A stretch of DNA of 64,000 bases from Paenibacillus sonchi. Its GTDB lineage: Bacteria > Bacillota > Bacilli > Paenibacillales > Paenibacillaceae. The first letter of the stretch is position 1. Each line of letters begins with the position of its first letter. Both the position numbers and the translations under genes were made by a program. The notes under the pieces are model-generated. The model ran no database searches and was not told the origin of the DNA. It worked only from the letters and a program-made list of their open reading frames with translations. The stretch spans positions 6,076,001 to 6,140,000 of the forward strand of contig NZ_CP068595.1 in assembly GCF_016772475.1 (NCBI RefSeq), written 5' to 3'. This document shows positions 9,452 to 19,360 of the stretch, piece by piece.

Positions 9452-10288
9452 TTAAATCTCTACAGACCCGGTATATACCACTTGAGCCGGACCCGTCATA
9501 TAGACATGATTGTCTTCTTCGTTCCATTCAATAAACAGATCGCCGCCCTTGAGGCTGATCGTAGCCGAACGGTCGGTCAGACCGTTTAGCACCGAGGAAA
9601 CCAATGTGGCGCAAGCACCGGTTCCACAGGCCAATGTAGGCCCTGCCCCGCGTTCCCAGACACGCATATCGACATGACTGCGGTCCAGCACGGTGGCGAA
9701 TTCAACGTTAACTTTTCTCGGGAACAGCGGGTGAACCTCGAGCTTCGGCCCCCAGGCGGCCAGATCAAAGCCTACGGCATCGTCCACATAGATCACACAG
9801 TGGGGATTGCCCATGGATACGGCAGTGAATCTGAACGCTCTTCCATCCGCTTCAATCGGCTGGTCCAGCACCGGCTCGGCATCAATGGCTACAGGAATCT
9901 GCGTTCCCGACAAGACAGGCTCGCCCATATCGACGGTAACCGTCTCCACCACGCCATCCTTCACCTGCAAGCTTACCTTCTGCTCACCCGCACCAATCGT
10001 TTCAATCACTATCTGCTCAGAGCTGACCAGCCCGTGTTCATAGACATATTTGGATACACAGCGGATCGCATTGCCGCATTGCTCCGCTTCGGTGCCGTCT
10101 GAATTCATAATGCGCATCATATAATCGCCGCGTTCCGACGGCAGGATATACACCAGTCCATCGGCACCGATGCCAAAAAACCGGTTGCATAGTGTAACTG
10201 CCAGCTCAGAGGCGTTTCCCGGCAGCTCCTGCTCGCCGAAAACAATAATAAAGTCATTGCCCAGGCCGTGCATTTTGGTAAATTCCAT
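9452..10288 (-). CDS. dapF: Diaminopimelate epimerase
   Basis: Interconverts LL- and meso-diaminopimelate, supplying lysine and the peptidoglycan cross-linking residue. The 278-residue protein has the N-terminal signature MEFTKMHGLGNDF and the two catalytic cysteine motifs: QCGNAIRC (Cys about 71) and LACGTGACAT near residue 218. The ATG at 10288 is preceded by TAGGAGTGG at 7 bases; a 12-codon upstream extension has no family similarity. It is a single gene between the Ca2+ ATPase gene and the receptor remnant, with its own terminator. In B. subtilis dapF is elsewhere, so this location differs from the yloA-gmk block around it. Confidence 0.97.
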   Translation of the reverse strand: MEFTKMHGLGNDFIIVFGEQELPGNASELAVTLCNRFFGIGADGLVYILPSERGDYMMRIMNSDGTEAEQCGNAIRCVSKYVYEHGLVSSEQIVIETIGAGEQKVSLQVKDGVVETVTVDMGEPVLSGTQIPVAIDAEPVLDQPIEADGRAFRFTAVSMGNPHCVIYVDDAVGFDLAAWGPKLEVHPLFPRKVNVEFATVLDRSHVDMRVWERGAGPTLACGTGACATLVSSVLNGLTDRSATISLKGGDLFIEWNEEDNHVYMTGPAQVVYTGSVEI

Positions 10289-10358
10289 TGCGATTCCACT
10301 CCTAAAGGACGTATTGTGAACCAAGCATACCTTAAGGAATGGGTTTAAGCTATTGATT

Positions 10359-13178
10359 TTATGCCGAAATTTTTGTACTTTTTATCATCGTCCGGCCTCC
10401 GCTGCGGCTGCGGTTCTTCTTGCCGCCCCACACGCTGCCCGCCCCCATCAGGAAGGTAGGAACGCCCGCCATGACCAGCACCAGGCACCATTCGCGGAAA
10501 CTGAGCGGTACGGTCTTGAAGATCGGCTGGAGAATCGGCAGGTACATCACAACCAGCATCAGCAGTACGGATGAGAGCACAGCAAGCACCAGATATTTGT
10601 TCTGGAGCGGATTGCGGTGAAACACCGAACGGGAGCTCCGGCAGTCAAAGACATGAATCAGCTGGGCCATGACCAGTGTGGCAAAAGCAACCGACTGCGC
10701 CCGGATCAGCTGCTGCGGGCTGCCTGGGTCAATACGGAGCGTCAGCCAGAAAGCGGCCAAGGTGCACAGGCCGATCAGCAATCCGCGGCTGATGATTTTC
10801 CAGCCTAGACGGCGGGCGAAGATGTTCTCCTTGGCGCCGCGCGGCTTGTGCTCCATCAAATCCTTCTCTGCCTGATCCACGCCGAGGGCCATCGCCGGCA
10901 GCCCGTCGGTTACCAGATTGACCCAGAGAATCTGGATCGGAACCAGCGGCAGCGGCAGCCCCAGCATCATGGCGAAGAACATTGTCAGAATTTCCCCGAC
11001 GTTGGAGGCAAGCAGGTACCGGATAAATTTACGGATATTCTCATAAATGTTCCGCCCCTCCTCTATGGCCGCTACTATAGTGGAGAAATTATCGTCACCG
11101 AGGATGAGCGAGGACGCTTCCTTGGTGACATCCGTGCCGGTGATGCCCATGGAGATGCCGATATCCGCAGCTTTGATCGCCGGGGCGTCATTGACGCCGT
11201 CGCCGGTCATGGCCACCACATGCCCGCGGCGCTGCAGGGACTTGACGATGCGCAGCTTGTGCTCGGGGGAGACCCGGGCATACACGTATACATTATCCGA
11301 CACCTTATCCAGGGCATCGTCATCCATCCGGGTAAGCTGGCTGCCGGTTAGCACCGTTCCGCCGCGCTGCAGAATGCCCAGCTGATGGGCAATCGCTTCC
11401 GCTGTGGTGCCATGGTCCCCTGTGATCATCACGGTCTTGATTCCGGCCCGGCGGGTGAGGCTGATGGCATCGCGCACCTCACGCCGCGGCGGATCGATCA
11501 TCCCGGCGAGGCCAGCGAAAACCAGCTGGCTTTCCGCTTCCTTTTCACTGTCCGCAACCTCACCTGAACGCATATCACGATAAGCCATCCCCAGCACGCG
11601 CAGCGCACCTGAAGCCATTTGTTCATTGGCCTCCAGGACTTTCTGGCGCAAAGTAGGCGTGCAAGGCACGACTGCACCTTCCCACAACATGTAGGCGCAG
11701 TTGTTCAGCAGAACATCCGGCGCGCCTTTGGTGCAGATCATCCGTCCGCCGGGATGGCTCACAACTACAGACATCAGCTTTCGTTCAGAATCGAAAGGAA
11801 ACTCTTTCTCTCTAGTATAGGTTACACCCAGCGACTGCGCAGTAAGCCCCATTTTCGCGGATAAGGCAACCAGCGCTCCTTCTGTCGGATCACCTTGCAG
11901 CTCCCAGACCGGTTGGCCGGCTGCATTCTTGTCCGTTTCGCTCCCTTTTTCCTTTCCTTTGTGCCTGGCGCGCATCTCGCCGGGAAAGGTCTCAATGATC
12001 TCAGCATTGTTGCACAAAGCGCCGATCTGGAGCATGCGCCGCAGATTTTGATCATTTTTCAGGTCCAGGGGCTTGCCCTTTTCCAGCACTTGCCCGCTTG
12101 GGGCATAACCTTCACCGGTGACTTCCAGAATCCGTCCGGCATTCCACAGCCGTGTTACCGTCATTTTGTTCTGGGTCAGCGTTCCCGTTTTATCAGAGCA
12201 AATGACCGATGCGCAGCCGAGGGTTTCCACTGAAGGCAGCTTGCGGACAATCGCCTTCCGCTTGATCATCCGCTGGACGCCGAGCGCAAGCGCAATGGTC
12301 ACTATAGCCGGCAGCCCTTCCGGAATAGCCGCAACGGCAAGGCTCACCCCTGCCAGGAACATGGCTGCGGCAGGCTGCCCGTGCAGTATGCCTGCAATGA
12401 CAACTACAATGGTCAGACCCAGCGAGACATAGATCAGAATTTTGCCGAGCTGCTCCAACCGGTGCTGCAGTGGAGTTTCCTGAGATTCGGTATTTAGAAT
12501 CAGATCGGCGATTTTCCCCATCTCGGTATCCATGCCTGTTCGAACTACGATCGCCCGGCCGGTTCCCCGGGTGACCATCGTGCCCATGAATCCGATATTT
12601 TTCTGGTCGCCCAGCGGAATTTCATCGGCATGAATCACTTCCGCATGCTTGGAGACGGGCAGCGATTCACCGGTCAGGGCCGATTCTTCAGCATACAGTG
12701 CGCTGCACTCCAGCCAGCGGACATCGGCCGGAATCCGGTCGCCGCTCTCGAGTAGCACGATGTCGCCGGGCACAAGCATTTTGGCGGGAATATGCTCAAC
12801 CTTGCCACCACGCAGCACCTTCGCAGCCGGTGCCGAGAGCTGCTTGAGCGCTCTAAGCGAACGCTCGGCGCGGAATTCCTGCACAAAACCCAGCACCCCG
12901 TTCAGCATAATGATGGCGACAATCGTTATCGCGTCCAGATATTCGCCGAGCAGGCCGGACACCAGCGTGGCCCCCATGAGCACCAGTACCATGAAATCCT
13001 TGAACTGGTTCAACAGCAGGGTCAGCGGGGATATCGCCTTCCCTTCCGACAGCTCATTGTGGCCGTTCTCCTTCAGCCTCTGCGCGGCATCCTCTCCGCT
13101 TAGGCCCGACTCCGGGTGAACGCCGAACATCTTCTGCAGTTCCTCTGCACCGAGCCGGTGCCAACTTTTTTGTTCCAT
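10359..13178 (-). CDS. Calcium-transporting P-type ATPase (SERCA/PMR1-like, YloB type)
   Basis: A 939-residue P2A-type ATPase that probably exports Ca2+. Visible motifs are the actuator TGES ([11 protein letters not shown]), the membrane PEGL ([13 protein letters not shown]), the phosphorylation site SDKTGTLT with Asp near residue 328, and the hinge [11 protein letters not shown]. The segment [12 protein letters not shown] and the [10 protein letters not shown] helix are typical of SERCA-like pumps. A basic, low-similarity insert ([16 protein letters not shown]) lies in the nucleotide-binding domain. The ATG at 13178 follows GAAGAGAT and gives the expected [15 protein letters not shown] start. 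It is divergent from rqcH; in B. subtilis the homologue yloB also neighbours yloA (rqcH). B. subtilis YloB is linked to spore formation. Confidence 0.94.
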   Translation of the reverse strand: MEQKSWHRLGAEELQKMFGVHPESGLSGEDAAQRLKENGHNELSEGKAISPLTLLLNQFKDFMVLVLMGATLVSGLLGEYLDAITIVAIIMLNGVLGFVQEFRAERSLRALKQLSAPAAKVLRGGKVEHIPAKMLVPGDIVLLESGDRIPADVRWLECSALYAEESALTGESLPVSKHAEVIHADEIPLGDQKNIGFMGTMVTRGTGRAIVVRTGMDTEMGKIADLILNTESQETPLQHRLEQLGKILIYVSLGLTIVVVIAGILHGQPAAAMFLAGVSLAVAAIPEGLPAIVTIALALGVQRMIKRKAIVRKLPSVETLGCASVICSDKTGTLTQNKMTVTRLWNAGRILEVTGEGYAPSGQVLEKGKPLDLKNDQNLRRMLQIGALCNNAEIIETFPGEMRARHKGKEKGSETDKNAAGQPVWELQGDPTEGALVALSAKMGLTAQSLGVTYTREKEFPFDSERKLMSVVVSHPGGRMICTKGAPDVLLNNCAYMLWEGAVVPCTPTLRQKVLEANEQMASGALRVLGMAYRDMRSGEVADSEKEAESQLVFAGLAGMIDPPRREVRDAISLTRRAGIKTVMITGDHGTTAEAIAHQLGILQRGGTVLTGSQLTRMDDDALDKVSDNVYVYARVSPEHKLRIVKSLQRRGHVVAMTGDGVNDAPAIKAADIGISMGITGTDVTKEASSLILGDDNFSTIVAAIEEGRNIYENIRKFIRYLLASNVGEILTMFFAMMLGLPLPLVPIQILWVNLVTDGLPAMALGVDQAEKDLMEHKPRGAKENIFARRLGWKIISRGLLIGLCTLAAFWLTLRIDPGSPQQLIRAQSVAFATLVMAQLIHVFDCRSSRSVFHRNPLQNKYLVLAVLSSVLLMLVVMYLPILQPIFKTVPLSFREWCLVLVMAGVPTFLMGAGSVWGGKKNRSRSGGRTMIKSTKISA

Positions 13179-13369
13179 ATCTCTTCTTTCCCCTCCCGGT
13201 CGTTTCTTGACTTCCGGCGGCGCACAGCTTTTCCACCTGTTCATGTCCAAGTGTATTCATGGTCGTCCCAAAATATCACTTCCACCCGCTTCTGCTTTTG
13301 CGCAAATGTGTCAAAGTATGGCATCATAGAGAGGAGCATATTATTATCAGGCGACAGGAGAACATGATT

Positions 13370-15291
13370 ATGGCATTAGACGGTATTGTAACCAGAGCGA
13401 TCGTGCACGAGCTTCAGCCCTTTATCGGTGCACGCATCGGCAAAATATATCAACCCAGCACACACGATCTGATCTTCATCCTGCGCGGTTCCGGCGGTGG
13501 CGGCAAGCTGCTCTTGTCGGCCAACCCGACTTATCCTCGGGTTCATCTGACTGACAGAAACAGCATTAATCCTCCAGAAGCGCCAATGTTCTGCATGCTG
13601 ATGCGCAAACACTGCGAAGGCGGAACCATTGAGAGCATCAGCCAGGTCGGGATGGAGCGCATCATTCATATCCAGGTGCGGACCCGGGATGAGCTCGGAG
13701 ATGTATCCGCCAAAAAAATCATTATTGAGCTGATGGGACGGCACAGCAACATCATTCTTACCGAGCTTGCGACCGGTATCATTATCGACGGCATCCATCA
13801 TGTTACTCCGACGATCAGCAGCTACCGGAATGTTATGCCCGGCATCGCGTATATCGAGCCGCCACAGCAGCATAAGCTGAACCCGCTGGATATCAGCAGG
13901 GGGAATTCTTGAGCCTTGCGGCGGCGGCAGAAGAGGCGGCGCTGCTGGCAGACTCCGGCGAAGAGCAGGAGCCTGAAGAGATCATTGAGGGCGAGCTGGC
14001 CGGCCTCTTGAAATCGCTGGAGGAGCCGAAGGCGGACGGCTCCGGCGGCCCCGCGCCCTCAGCCGACCCTGCCGGCTGGATGGTCCATGCCTTCAGCGGC
14101 ATGAGCCCGCTGATTGCCGGAGAGATTGTGCGGCAGCGCGGCGGCGGATCAGCTTCGGAAGCTGGTTCCACGGGTGAAGCGCCTGCCGGTTCACCCTCAG
14201 CGGATGACCCGTGGACAGAAGAGATGGCCTCTTTATGGCAAGCCTTCGACACTGTGCTTGGACCGGTGCGGGAATGCAGATTCTCTCCGATGTCCGGGGC
14301 AAATGCCAAAGGCAAACCTGTCTTCTCGGCGATTCCCCTGACCCTTCCGGATGACCATGTGAAGCATTACAGCTCCATCAGCAGCTGTCTGGAGGATTAT
14401 TACGGGGATAAAGCCGAACGTGATACGGTGAAGCAGCGGGTCAGCGACCTGATCCGCTTCCTCACCAATGAACGGAGCAAAAACGTCAAAAAGCTCGCCA
14501 ATCTGCAAAAGGACCTGGACGAAGCCCAGGATGCCGATCAATTCCGGATCTGGGGCGAGCTGCTGTTCGCTTCCCTTCATGCCGTATCCAAAGGTGACAA
14601 ACAAGCCAAGCTTGTCAACTATTACGATGAGGACCAGGCGGAAATCACCATTCCGCTTGATCCGCTGCTCAGCCCTTCGGACAATGCACAGCGCTATTTC
14701 AAAAAATACAACAAATACAAAAACAGCCTGCTGGTCATCAACGAACAGCTGCTCAAAACCCATGAGGAAATTGCCTACATAGAAACGCTGCTTCAGCAGT
14801 TGGCCCACGCCTCCCTGAATGATATCGAGGAAATCCGCGATGAGCTTGTGAGCCAGGGCTACCTGCGCGACCGCAGCAAAAAAGGCAAGAAAAAGAAAAA
14901 AGCTACCCGTCCCACCCTGCAGGTGTTCACTTCTTCGGAAGGCATAGATATTTATGTCGGCAAAAACAATCTGCAGAACGAATACGTCACGAACCGTCTC
15001 GCTTCGGCGAACGATACCTGGCTGCATACCAAGGACATTCCCGGCTCCCATGTAGTGATCCGCAGCGAGACCTTTGGCGACGCCACCCTTGAGGAAGCCG
15101 CACAGCTGGCTGCTTACTTCAGCCAGGCAAAGCAATCGAGCAGCGTCCCTGTGGACTGCACGCTTATCCGCCATGTCCGCAAGCCCAGCGGGGCGAAGCC
15201 CGGCTTCGTCATTTACGACCATCAAAAGACTCTGTTCGTCACTCCCGACGAGGAGCGGATCAAAAACCTGCCGAATACCCTGAAGAGTTAA
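13370..15291 (+). CDS. rqcH: Ribosome quality control factor RqcH (NFACT/FbpA family), frameshifted
   Basis: Bacterial Rqc2 homologue: binds stalled 50S subunits with peptidyl-tRNA and directs C-terminal alanine tailing. The N-terminus MALDGIVTRAIVHEL and the NFACT-R domain near the C-terminus (WLHTKDIPGSHVVIR, PSGAKPGFVIYDHQKTLFVTP) are diagnostic. A coiled-coil region lies in the middle. The frame breaks near 13905 in a run of five G where six would give a continuous SRGEFLSL. Corrected length is about 640 aa, longer than the roughly 570 aa B. subtilis protein because of a low-complexity Glu/Ala/Gly/Pro insert at about residues 185-285. The ATG at 13370 follows AGGAG at 9 bases; an ATG two codons earlier is too close. 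The gene runs on the plus strand, divergent from the ATPase. Confidence 0.9.
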
Positions 15292-15326
15292 TGGTATCGG
15301 CAGGAATGCAGCAATAACTCTCAAGT

Positions 15327-15374
15327 GGAATAGAAGGAACATTTATAGCGCGAAGCATATAAATTCTTATATTT
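15327..15374. repeat. Dispersed intergenic repeat, copy A
   Basis: An AT-rich segment reading approximately AATAGAAGGA..TTTATAGCG then CGAAGCATATAAATTCTTAT. It matches segments at 16024-16082, 36330-36389 and, in shortened form, 40484-40511. It sits 35 bases after the rqcH stop and immediately before a long hairpin. Confidence 0.7.
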
Positions 15375-15428
15375 GAACCAAAACGGCTGTGCCGTCCTCC
15401 ACACGGGACAGCGCAGCCGTCTTGGTTC
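15375..15428 (+). terminator. Long hairpin, probable rqcH terminator region
   Basis: An inverted repeat with arms GAACCAAAACGGCTG and CAGCCGTCTTGGTTC, about 22 bp per arm with few mismatches and a 7-base loop. No long T tract follows, so it may be a repeat-element hairpin as much as a terminator. Its inner motif ACGGCTGTGCCGTCC recurs as ACGGCTATGCCGTCC at 15953-15967. Confidence 0.5.
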
Positions 15429-15476
15429 TAGCGTTGCCGGGAGAACGACTCCCCGTGAATCCTACGGCAACTCTTT

Positions 15477-15660
15477 AAGTGGAAAAAGGGACACTAATTT
15501 GCCGGAGTACCCTATCCTCGGGCAGATGAAGTGGAAAAAGGGACACTAATTCAGCCCATTTCGCCATTGGACCAGAAAAGTGGCCCAATTAGATTTACTT
15601 TTTCCACTTAAAGCTCAGCTTTTCTTAATTTTCGGAAAAATAAGTTCCCTTTTTCCAACT
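15477..15660. repeat. Four-copy intergenic repeat, two direct and two inverted
   Basis: The unit GTGGAAAAAGGGACAC, within a slightly longer conserved stretch, occurs at 15477-15499 and 15529-15551. Two diverged inverted copies lie at 15588-15611 and 15639-15660. The arrangement (two forward, two reverse) makes a large imperfect palindrome. The whole stretch 15292-16218 has no convincing gene: open frames in it are short, lack ribosome-binding sites and resemble nothing. Confidence 0.7.
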
Positions 15661-15945
15661 AGCATCTGCGAAGAAGCCGGTAAAGACAGATCGCCCAATT
15701 CCTTCACGATCTATCCGCAACCGTTGCGGACAGGAGAGCCGTTATGGATAGAAGATTCGGCTTTTCCGCAGGACTAACGGACTGAGATGCCTTTATTTCT
15801 CCCTTTCCCCTTTATTCCAGGCTCCATCGAACGTTATAACGTCTCCTGAGTCCGTAACTGTAGATAAAGTAAGATTTTTGGCAAAATAAGGGCTCCTCTG
15901 TCCGCTTCAGTCCGCTGATGGAGCCCTATCCTCCTGCATCTTTCA

Positions 15946-16082
15946 AGCAGAAACGGCTATGCCGTCCTTAAAAGGAGCCTATGCTTCCGAAGCAGCGATA
16001 CAGAGCGTCGCTTTTAGGTACCCGTTTCCGCGAGAAATAGAAGGATAATTTATTACGCGATGCATATAAATTCTTAATATTT
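15946..16082. repeat. Dispersed intergenic repeat, copy B (longest copy)
   Basis: Contains ACGGCTATGCCGTCC, a middle section with CTTCCGAAGCAGCGATACAG, and then GAAATAGAAGGATAATTTAT followed by GCATATAAATTCTTAATA. The last 58 bases (16024-16082) are shared with copies A and C. Located between the convergent rqcH and PHP genes. Confidence 0.7.
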
Positions 16083-16140
16083 AAACGAAAAGAACCTCCA
16101 GCCAGGACGGAACAGCATCCGTGGCTGGAGGTTCTTTATA
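16083..16140 (-). terminator. Rho-independent terminator of the PHP gene
   Basis: A strong hairpin with 14-bp arms (AGAACCTCCAGCCA and TGGCTGGAGGTTCT) and a T-rich tail on the minus strand (TTTTCGTTT). It lies 80 bases beyond the PHP gene stop. The T-rich flank on the plus side means it could act in both directions. Confidence 0.8.
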
Positions 16141-16218
16141 TAGCGGTGCTTCGGGCACCGCTCGCGCCCAATCAAGGGTATTTTTACCCTTGATTCCCGG
16201 CCTGGCAACGCTTCCGCC

Positions 16219-17106
16219 TCATTCCCGCAGCTGCTCCAGCACGCCAACAGGAACCGACACGCTGCCGATCTCGCCGTGGAATACAACCCCCTGGCGGGCA
16301 CCGTGGAAATCCGAGCCGCCCGTGACCAACAGCCCGAATTCTTCCGCGAGCGCAAGGTAACGCCCTGCATCAGCCGGGCTGTGGTCTGAATGGTACGCCT
16401 CGATGCCGCGCAGCGCGCTGCGTTCAATTATGCCGCGGACCAGCTCATCATCCCCGTAAATACCGGGATGTGCCAGCACCGCCGCGCCGCCGGCCTCAGC
16501 GATCCATTCGCAGGCCAGCTCCGGCGTGATGCGCGGCGGCGATACAAAAGCCGCTGCACCTTCTGCCAGATACTTGTCGAACGCATCGCGCATGTCCACA
16601 GCGGCGCCAAGACGCACCAGTTCATCGGCAATATGAGGACGGCCCACGCTCTCATCAGGTTTCAGTTCACGGCCAATCCCGGCAGTGACTTGATCCATTG
16701 TAATAGCTATGCCCAACGCCTGAAGCTTGGCAATAATAGCTTCGTTCCGCTGCGCGCGGGTATCCCTTTGCTCTGCAAGCCGGGATAAGAACAGCTCCTG
16801 CTGCGTGTCCATGTAATACCCCAGCACATGGATCTCTTTGCCGCCGGCGCGTGTGCTGATTTCTACTCCGGGTACAACGGTGATTCCATATTTCCGTCCC
16901 GCTTCAAGCGCTTCAGCCACTCCGGCTACGGTGTCATGATCCGTGATTGCGACCGCCGCAAGCCCTTTTCCATGGGCCAGCCGCACATTCTCCGCCGGAG
17001 ACTGCATCCCGTCTGAAGCCAGCGTATGGGTATGCAAATCGGCTCTGCCGGCGAATCCGCCGCCCGCCTGATCTTTTAAACTGCTATTCCTGCCCTTAGG
17101 TTCCAT
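16219..17106 (-). CDS. PHP domain phosphoesterase (nucleoside 3',5'-bisphosphatase-like)
   Basis: A 295-residue protein with the four PHP metal-binding motifs in order: DLHTHTLASDG near residue 25, ITDHDTVAG, AHPGIYG and GGSDFHG near the C-terminus. Similar stand-alone PHP proteins (RNase AM/YciV type) dephosphorylate 3',5'-nucleoside bisphosphates or trim RNA 5' ends; the substrate here is inferred only. The ATG at 17106 is preceded by AGGGTGG; an upstream in-frame ATG would lie inside the GNAT gene. The start is 17 bases after the GNAT stop, so the two probably share a transcript. Confidence 0.88.
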   Translation of the reverse strand: MEPKGRNSSLKDQAGGGFAGRADLHTHTLASDGMQSPAENVRLAHGKGLAAVAITDHDTVAGVAEALEAGRKYGITVVPGVEISTRAGGKEIHVLGYYMDTQQELFLSRLAEQRDTRAQRNEAIIAKLQALGIAITMDQVTAGIGRELKPDESVGRPHIADELVRLGAAVDMRDAFDKYLAEGAAAFVSPPRITPELACEWIAEAGGAAVLAHPGIYGDDELVRGIIERSALRGIEAYHSDHSPADAGRYLALAEEFGLLVTGGSDFHGARQGVVFHGEIGSVSVPVGVLEQLRE

Positions 17107-17123
17107 CGGTTCCACCCTGCCTT

Positions 17124-17699
17124 TCAAGTTTTCCAGCCCTGGGCTGCTTCCCATTCCTCACGAAGAATTCCCATCTTAATGGCATCGTAGTACTCCCCGC
17201 GCACAATCCGCGCCTTGCGTACCCGGGCTTCTTCGGTCATGCCGCATTTGGCGGCCAGCCCCATCATCCGGACATTGCCCGACCACGTGCCGATTCCAAG
17301 CCGGACCGTATCCAGCGAATCAAACAAATATCCCATCCACATCCGGAAGGCCTCGGTACCATACCCGCCTGACCAATCACGCGAGTCAAACAGCACAATC
17401 CCGATCTCGAACCAATTCGTCACCTTGGACGCCCAATACCGGCCTACCGTTCCTTTGAGTTGACCGTCAATCTCAACCACCAGGCGGCTGCGGGGCTCAC
17501 CGGTATAGGTCAGCGCCAGAATCTCGGCAAATTTGGGTGCAAACGTTTCATAGCTTTCCCATTCCTGCGTACCGTAAGGGCCATTCCAGAGCAGATGCTC
17601 TCTGTCCTCGGCTTCAAACTCATAATAGTATAGGGTGCGGATGTCCTCTTCCGTCAGATCTCTCAGCGTTACCTTCTCACCCTTAAGCAAAACCGCCAT
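17124..17699 (-). CDS. GNAT family N-acetyltransferase (RimJ/RimL-like)
   Basis: A 191-residue acetyltransferase of the RimJ/RimL-like branch. Typical elements are an N-terminal LRDLTEEDI strand-helix, the core strand NWFEIGIVLFD, the acetyl-CoA pocket region WSGGYGTEAFRMW (a variant of the R/Q-x-x-G-x-G/A loop) and the terminal GNVRMMGLAAKCGMTEEAR. The substrate cannot be told from sequence. GGGGGATATGT precedes the ATG. Directly upstream lies the MITE-like element at 17718-17797. Confidence 0.85.
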   Translation of the reverse strand: MAVLLKGEKVTLRDLTEEDIRTLYYYEFEAEDREHLLWNGPYGTQEWESYETFAPKFAEILALTYTGEPRSRLVVEIDGQLKGTVGRYWASKVTNWFEIGIVLFDSRDWSGGYGTEAFRMWMGYLFDSLDTVRLGIGTWSGNVRMMGLAAKCGMTEEARVRKARIVRGEYYDAIKMGILREEWEAAQGWKT

Positions 17700-17708
17700 A
17701 CATATCCC

Positions 17709-17806
17709 CCGTCCGTTAAGCTATAAAAGTTGAACTAAGTTTTACCTTGTGGGGTATTCTACCCGTTTTATGAATTTCTCAAGTTCAACTTATATAGCCG
17801 TCCGTT
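17709..17806. mobile_element. 80-bp MITE-like element with 9-bp direct repeats
   Basis: Terminal inverted repeats GCTATAAAAGTTGAACT (17720-17736) and its complement (17782-17798) match at 16 of 17 positions. They are bounded on both sides by the 9-bp direct repeat CCGTCCGTT (17709-17717 and 17798-17806), which looks like a target-site duplication. A small internal hairpin (GGGTATTCTACCC) is present and no coding capacity. It sits 10 bases upstream of the GNAT start codon and so must shape or supply that gene's 5' leader. Confidence 0.55.
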
Positions 17807-17842
17807 TTCCATGATACCATGGGTGCAAAACTGCCAGCTTCC

Positions 17843-18742
17843 CTACAGATCACCTGCACGGTCACGCAAAAACGTCAAAAATGTAACTGCCGATATCGGC
17901 AGCAGCGTCGACTTCAGGTGAATCGCATAAAACTGTCTTTTGAAAGAGGCATCCGCAATATTAACAATCTTCAGCAAACCCAGGGCAACCTCATGCTTAA
18001 CCGAGGACGTAGAGATAATGGTTATGCCCAGCCCAGCTTCTACCGCAGACTTCACGGCCCCCGTACTTCCCAGCTCCATCACCACACGCATCGCCCCCGG
18101 GTCCAGCCCTTTGGCCAGCAGCTGCTCTTCCATAACCCGGCGGGTTCCCGAACCCTGCTCACGGAGCACAAAAGGATGCTCCAGCGCTTCCGCAAGCGTT
18201 ACCTCGTCCTTCCCGGCAAGCGGATGCTCCCTTGGCACGATCAGCTTCAGCTCATCCCCCATGACCGGTTCAATCACCATATCCGGATGAGATACCGGTG
18301 CCTCAATCAGGCCAAAATTCAGCTGATGCTTGTGAATCTCCTCCAGCAGCTGCGAGGTATTCATGACCTTCATCATGATGGAGATATGCGGATAAGCCTT
18401 GCCGAACGGACCGAGCAGACGCGGCAGCACATATTCCCCGATCGTCAGGCTCGCTCCCAGCAGCAGCCGCCCTTCAAGCATATGGGTAAAAGCCGCCATC
18501 GCCTGATCAGTCTCCCTCATCAGCTGGATGCTGCGCAGGGCAAACGGCAGCAGGGTGCGGCCGGCCTCGGAGAGCATAATTTTTTTGCTGGAACGGTCAA
18601 ACAGCTTGGCTCCGAAATAATCCTCCAGCGCCTGGACCTGCATCGTCACCGCCGGCTGTGTCATATGCAGCGTCTGCGCTGCGGCCGAGAAGCTTCCGCG
18701 CTCGGAAACCGTATAAAAGATATGAAGCTGGTGAAAATTCAT
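17843..18742 (-). CDS. LysR family transcriptional regulator
   Basis: A 299-residue LysR-type regulator. The N-terminal winged helix-turn-helix (FYTVSERGSFSAAAQTLHMT then QPAVTMQVQALEDYFGAKLF) spans residues 1-60, and a periplasmic-binding-protein-like effector domain follows. The ATG at 18742 is preceded by GAAGGAG at good spacing and begins MNFHQLHIFYTV. Most LysR proteins control a divergent neighbour, but here the upstream gene (18818-19261) is on the same strand and the target is not evident. The effector is unknown. Confidence 0.92.
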   Translation of the reverse strand: MNFHQLHIFYTVSERGSFSAAAQTLHMTQPAVTMQVQALEDYFGAKLFDRSSKKIMLSEAGRTLLPFALRSIQLMRETDQAMAAFTHMLEGRLLLGASLTIGEYVLPRLLGPFGKAYPHISIMMKVMNTSQLLEEIHKHQLNFGLIEAPVSHPDMVIEPVMGDELKLIVPREHPLAGKDEVTLAEALEHPFVLREQGSGTRRVMEEQLLAKGLDPGAMRVVMELGSTGAVKSAVEAGLGITIISTSSVKHEVALGLLKIVNIADASFKRQFYAIHLKSTLLPISAVTFLTFLRDRAGDL

Positions 18743-18817
18743 CCTCAAAACTCCTTCATAAAATTCAAAAAAAACATGCAGCCATCGCCGCATGCCTTCT
18801 CTGCAACTGTGTGCGTG

Positions 18818-19261
18818 TTACCTGCGTCTGCGGCGTTTCTTCATCAGCTTCATGCGGCGGGAATGGTGCAGCCATGAGAAGTAGCCTCTCAGATCCCGCA
18901 GCTGCGGTGTGACGGAAATGTTGCCAAGAAAGGTCACCACAACCATCACATACAGCGGATGTCCGGAGAGTGTGGTTACACCCTCCAGTTCCTTGAATTC
19001 AACCACAACCGAGGTGTCGTTATCGATCAGGTAAGCATTATATTCGCTTTGCGAATAAGGCCTTACCCGGTTCTGCTTCACGCATTGCCATATCCATGCA
19101 CCGATATCCACGTCCATGCCGTCTTCCTTATTCATCCGGTCTGCAAAACGGCTTCTCGCATGCGGGGTTATGACAATATCAGCCACCCTGTATTCATTCA
19201 GCATGATGTGAAAGGGCTCGTACACCCCCCACATTTCCATCCCCTTGCCATGCATTATCAT
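18818..19261 (-). CDS. Conserved-looking hypothetical protein with basic tail
   Basis: About 147 residues, no family recognised. The centre contains ADIVITPHARSRFADRMNKE and WIWQCVKQNRVRPYSQSEY, which look folded and soluble; the C-terminus is extremely basic (RRMKLMKKRRRRR), suggesting nucleic-acid or membrane-surface contact. The start at 19261 is chosen because GGTGGAG lies 4 bases before it; an ATG two codons later has 10-base spacing and is equally possible. It is between the EAL/GGDEF gene and the LysR gene on the same strand. Confidence 0.6.
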   Translation of the reverse strand: MIMHGKGMEMWGVYEPFHIMLNEYRVADIVITPHARSRFADRMNKEDGMDVDIGAWIWQCVKQNRVRPYSQSEYNAYLIDNDTSVVVEFKELEGVTTLSGHPLYVMVVVTFLGNISVTPQLRDLRGYFSWLHHSRRMKLMKKRRRRR

Positions 19262-19360
19262 CACACTCCACCGAAAGGGTCTTGGCATGCTCTTATTGTT
19301 GTCAATATTACCGCATTGACGCTGGTTGTTCAAGCATGACGCCCGTTCCCCCTTCCGGAA

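Noticed and set aside
14233..15342. A 369-codon open frame antisense to rqcH
   Set aside because: Its translation is a mirror of the conserved NFACT gene, with no family resemblance; high GC allows long antisense frames.
15580..15777. Short plus-strand ORF in the repeat island
   Set aside because: It lies in repeat DNA, lacks a ribosome-binding site and resembles nothing.
16074..16427. ORF running out of the PHP gene into its terminator
   Set aside because: It overlaps the real gene in another frame and consists partly of hairpin sequence.
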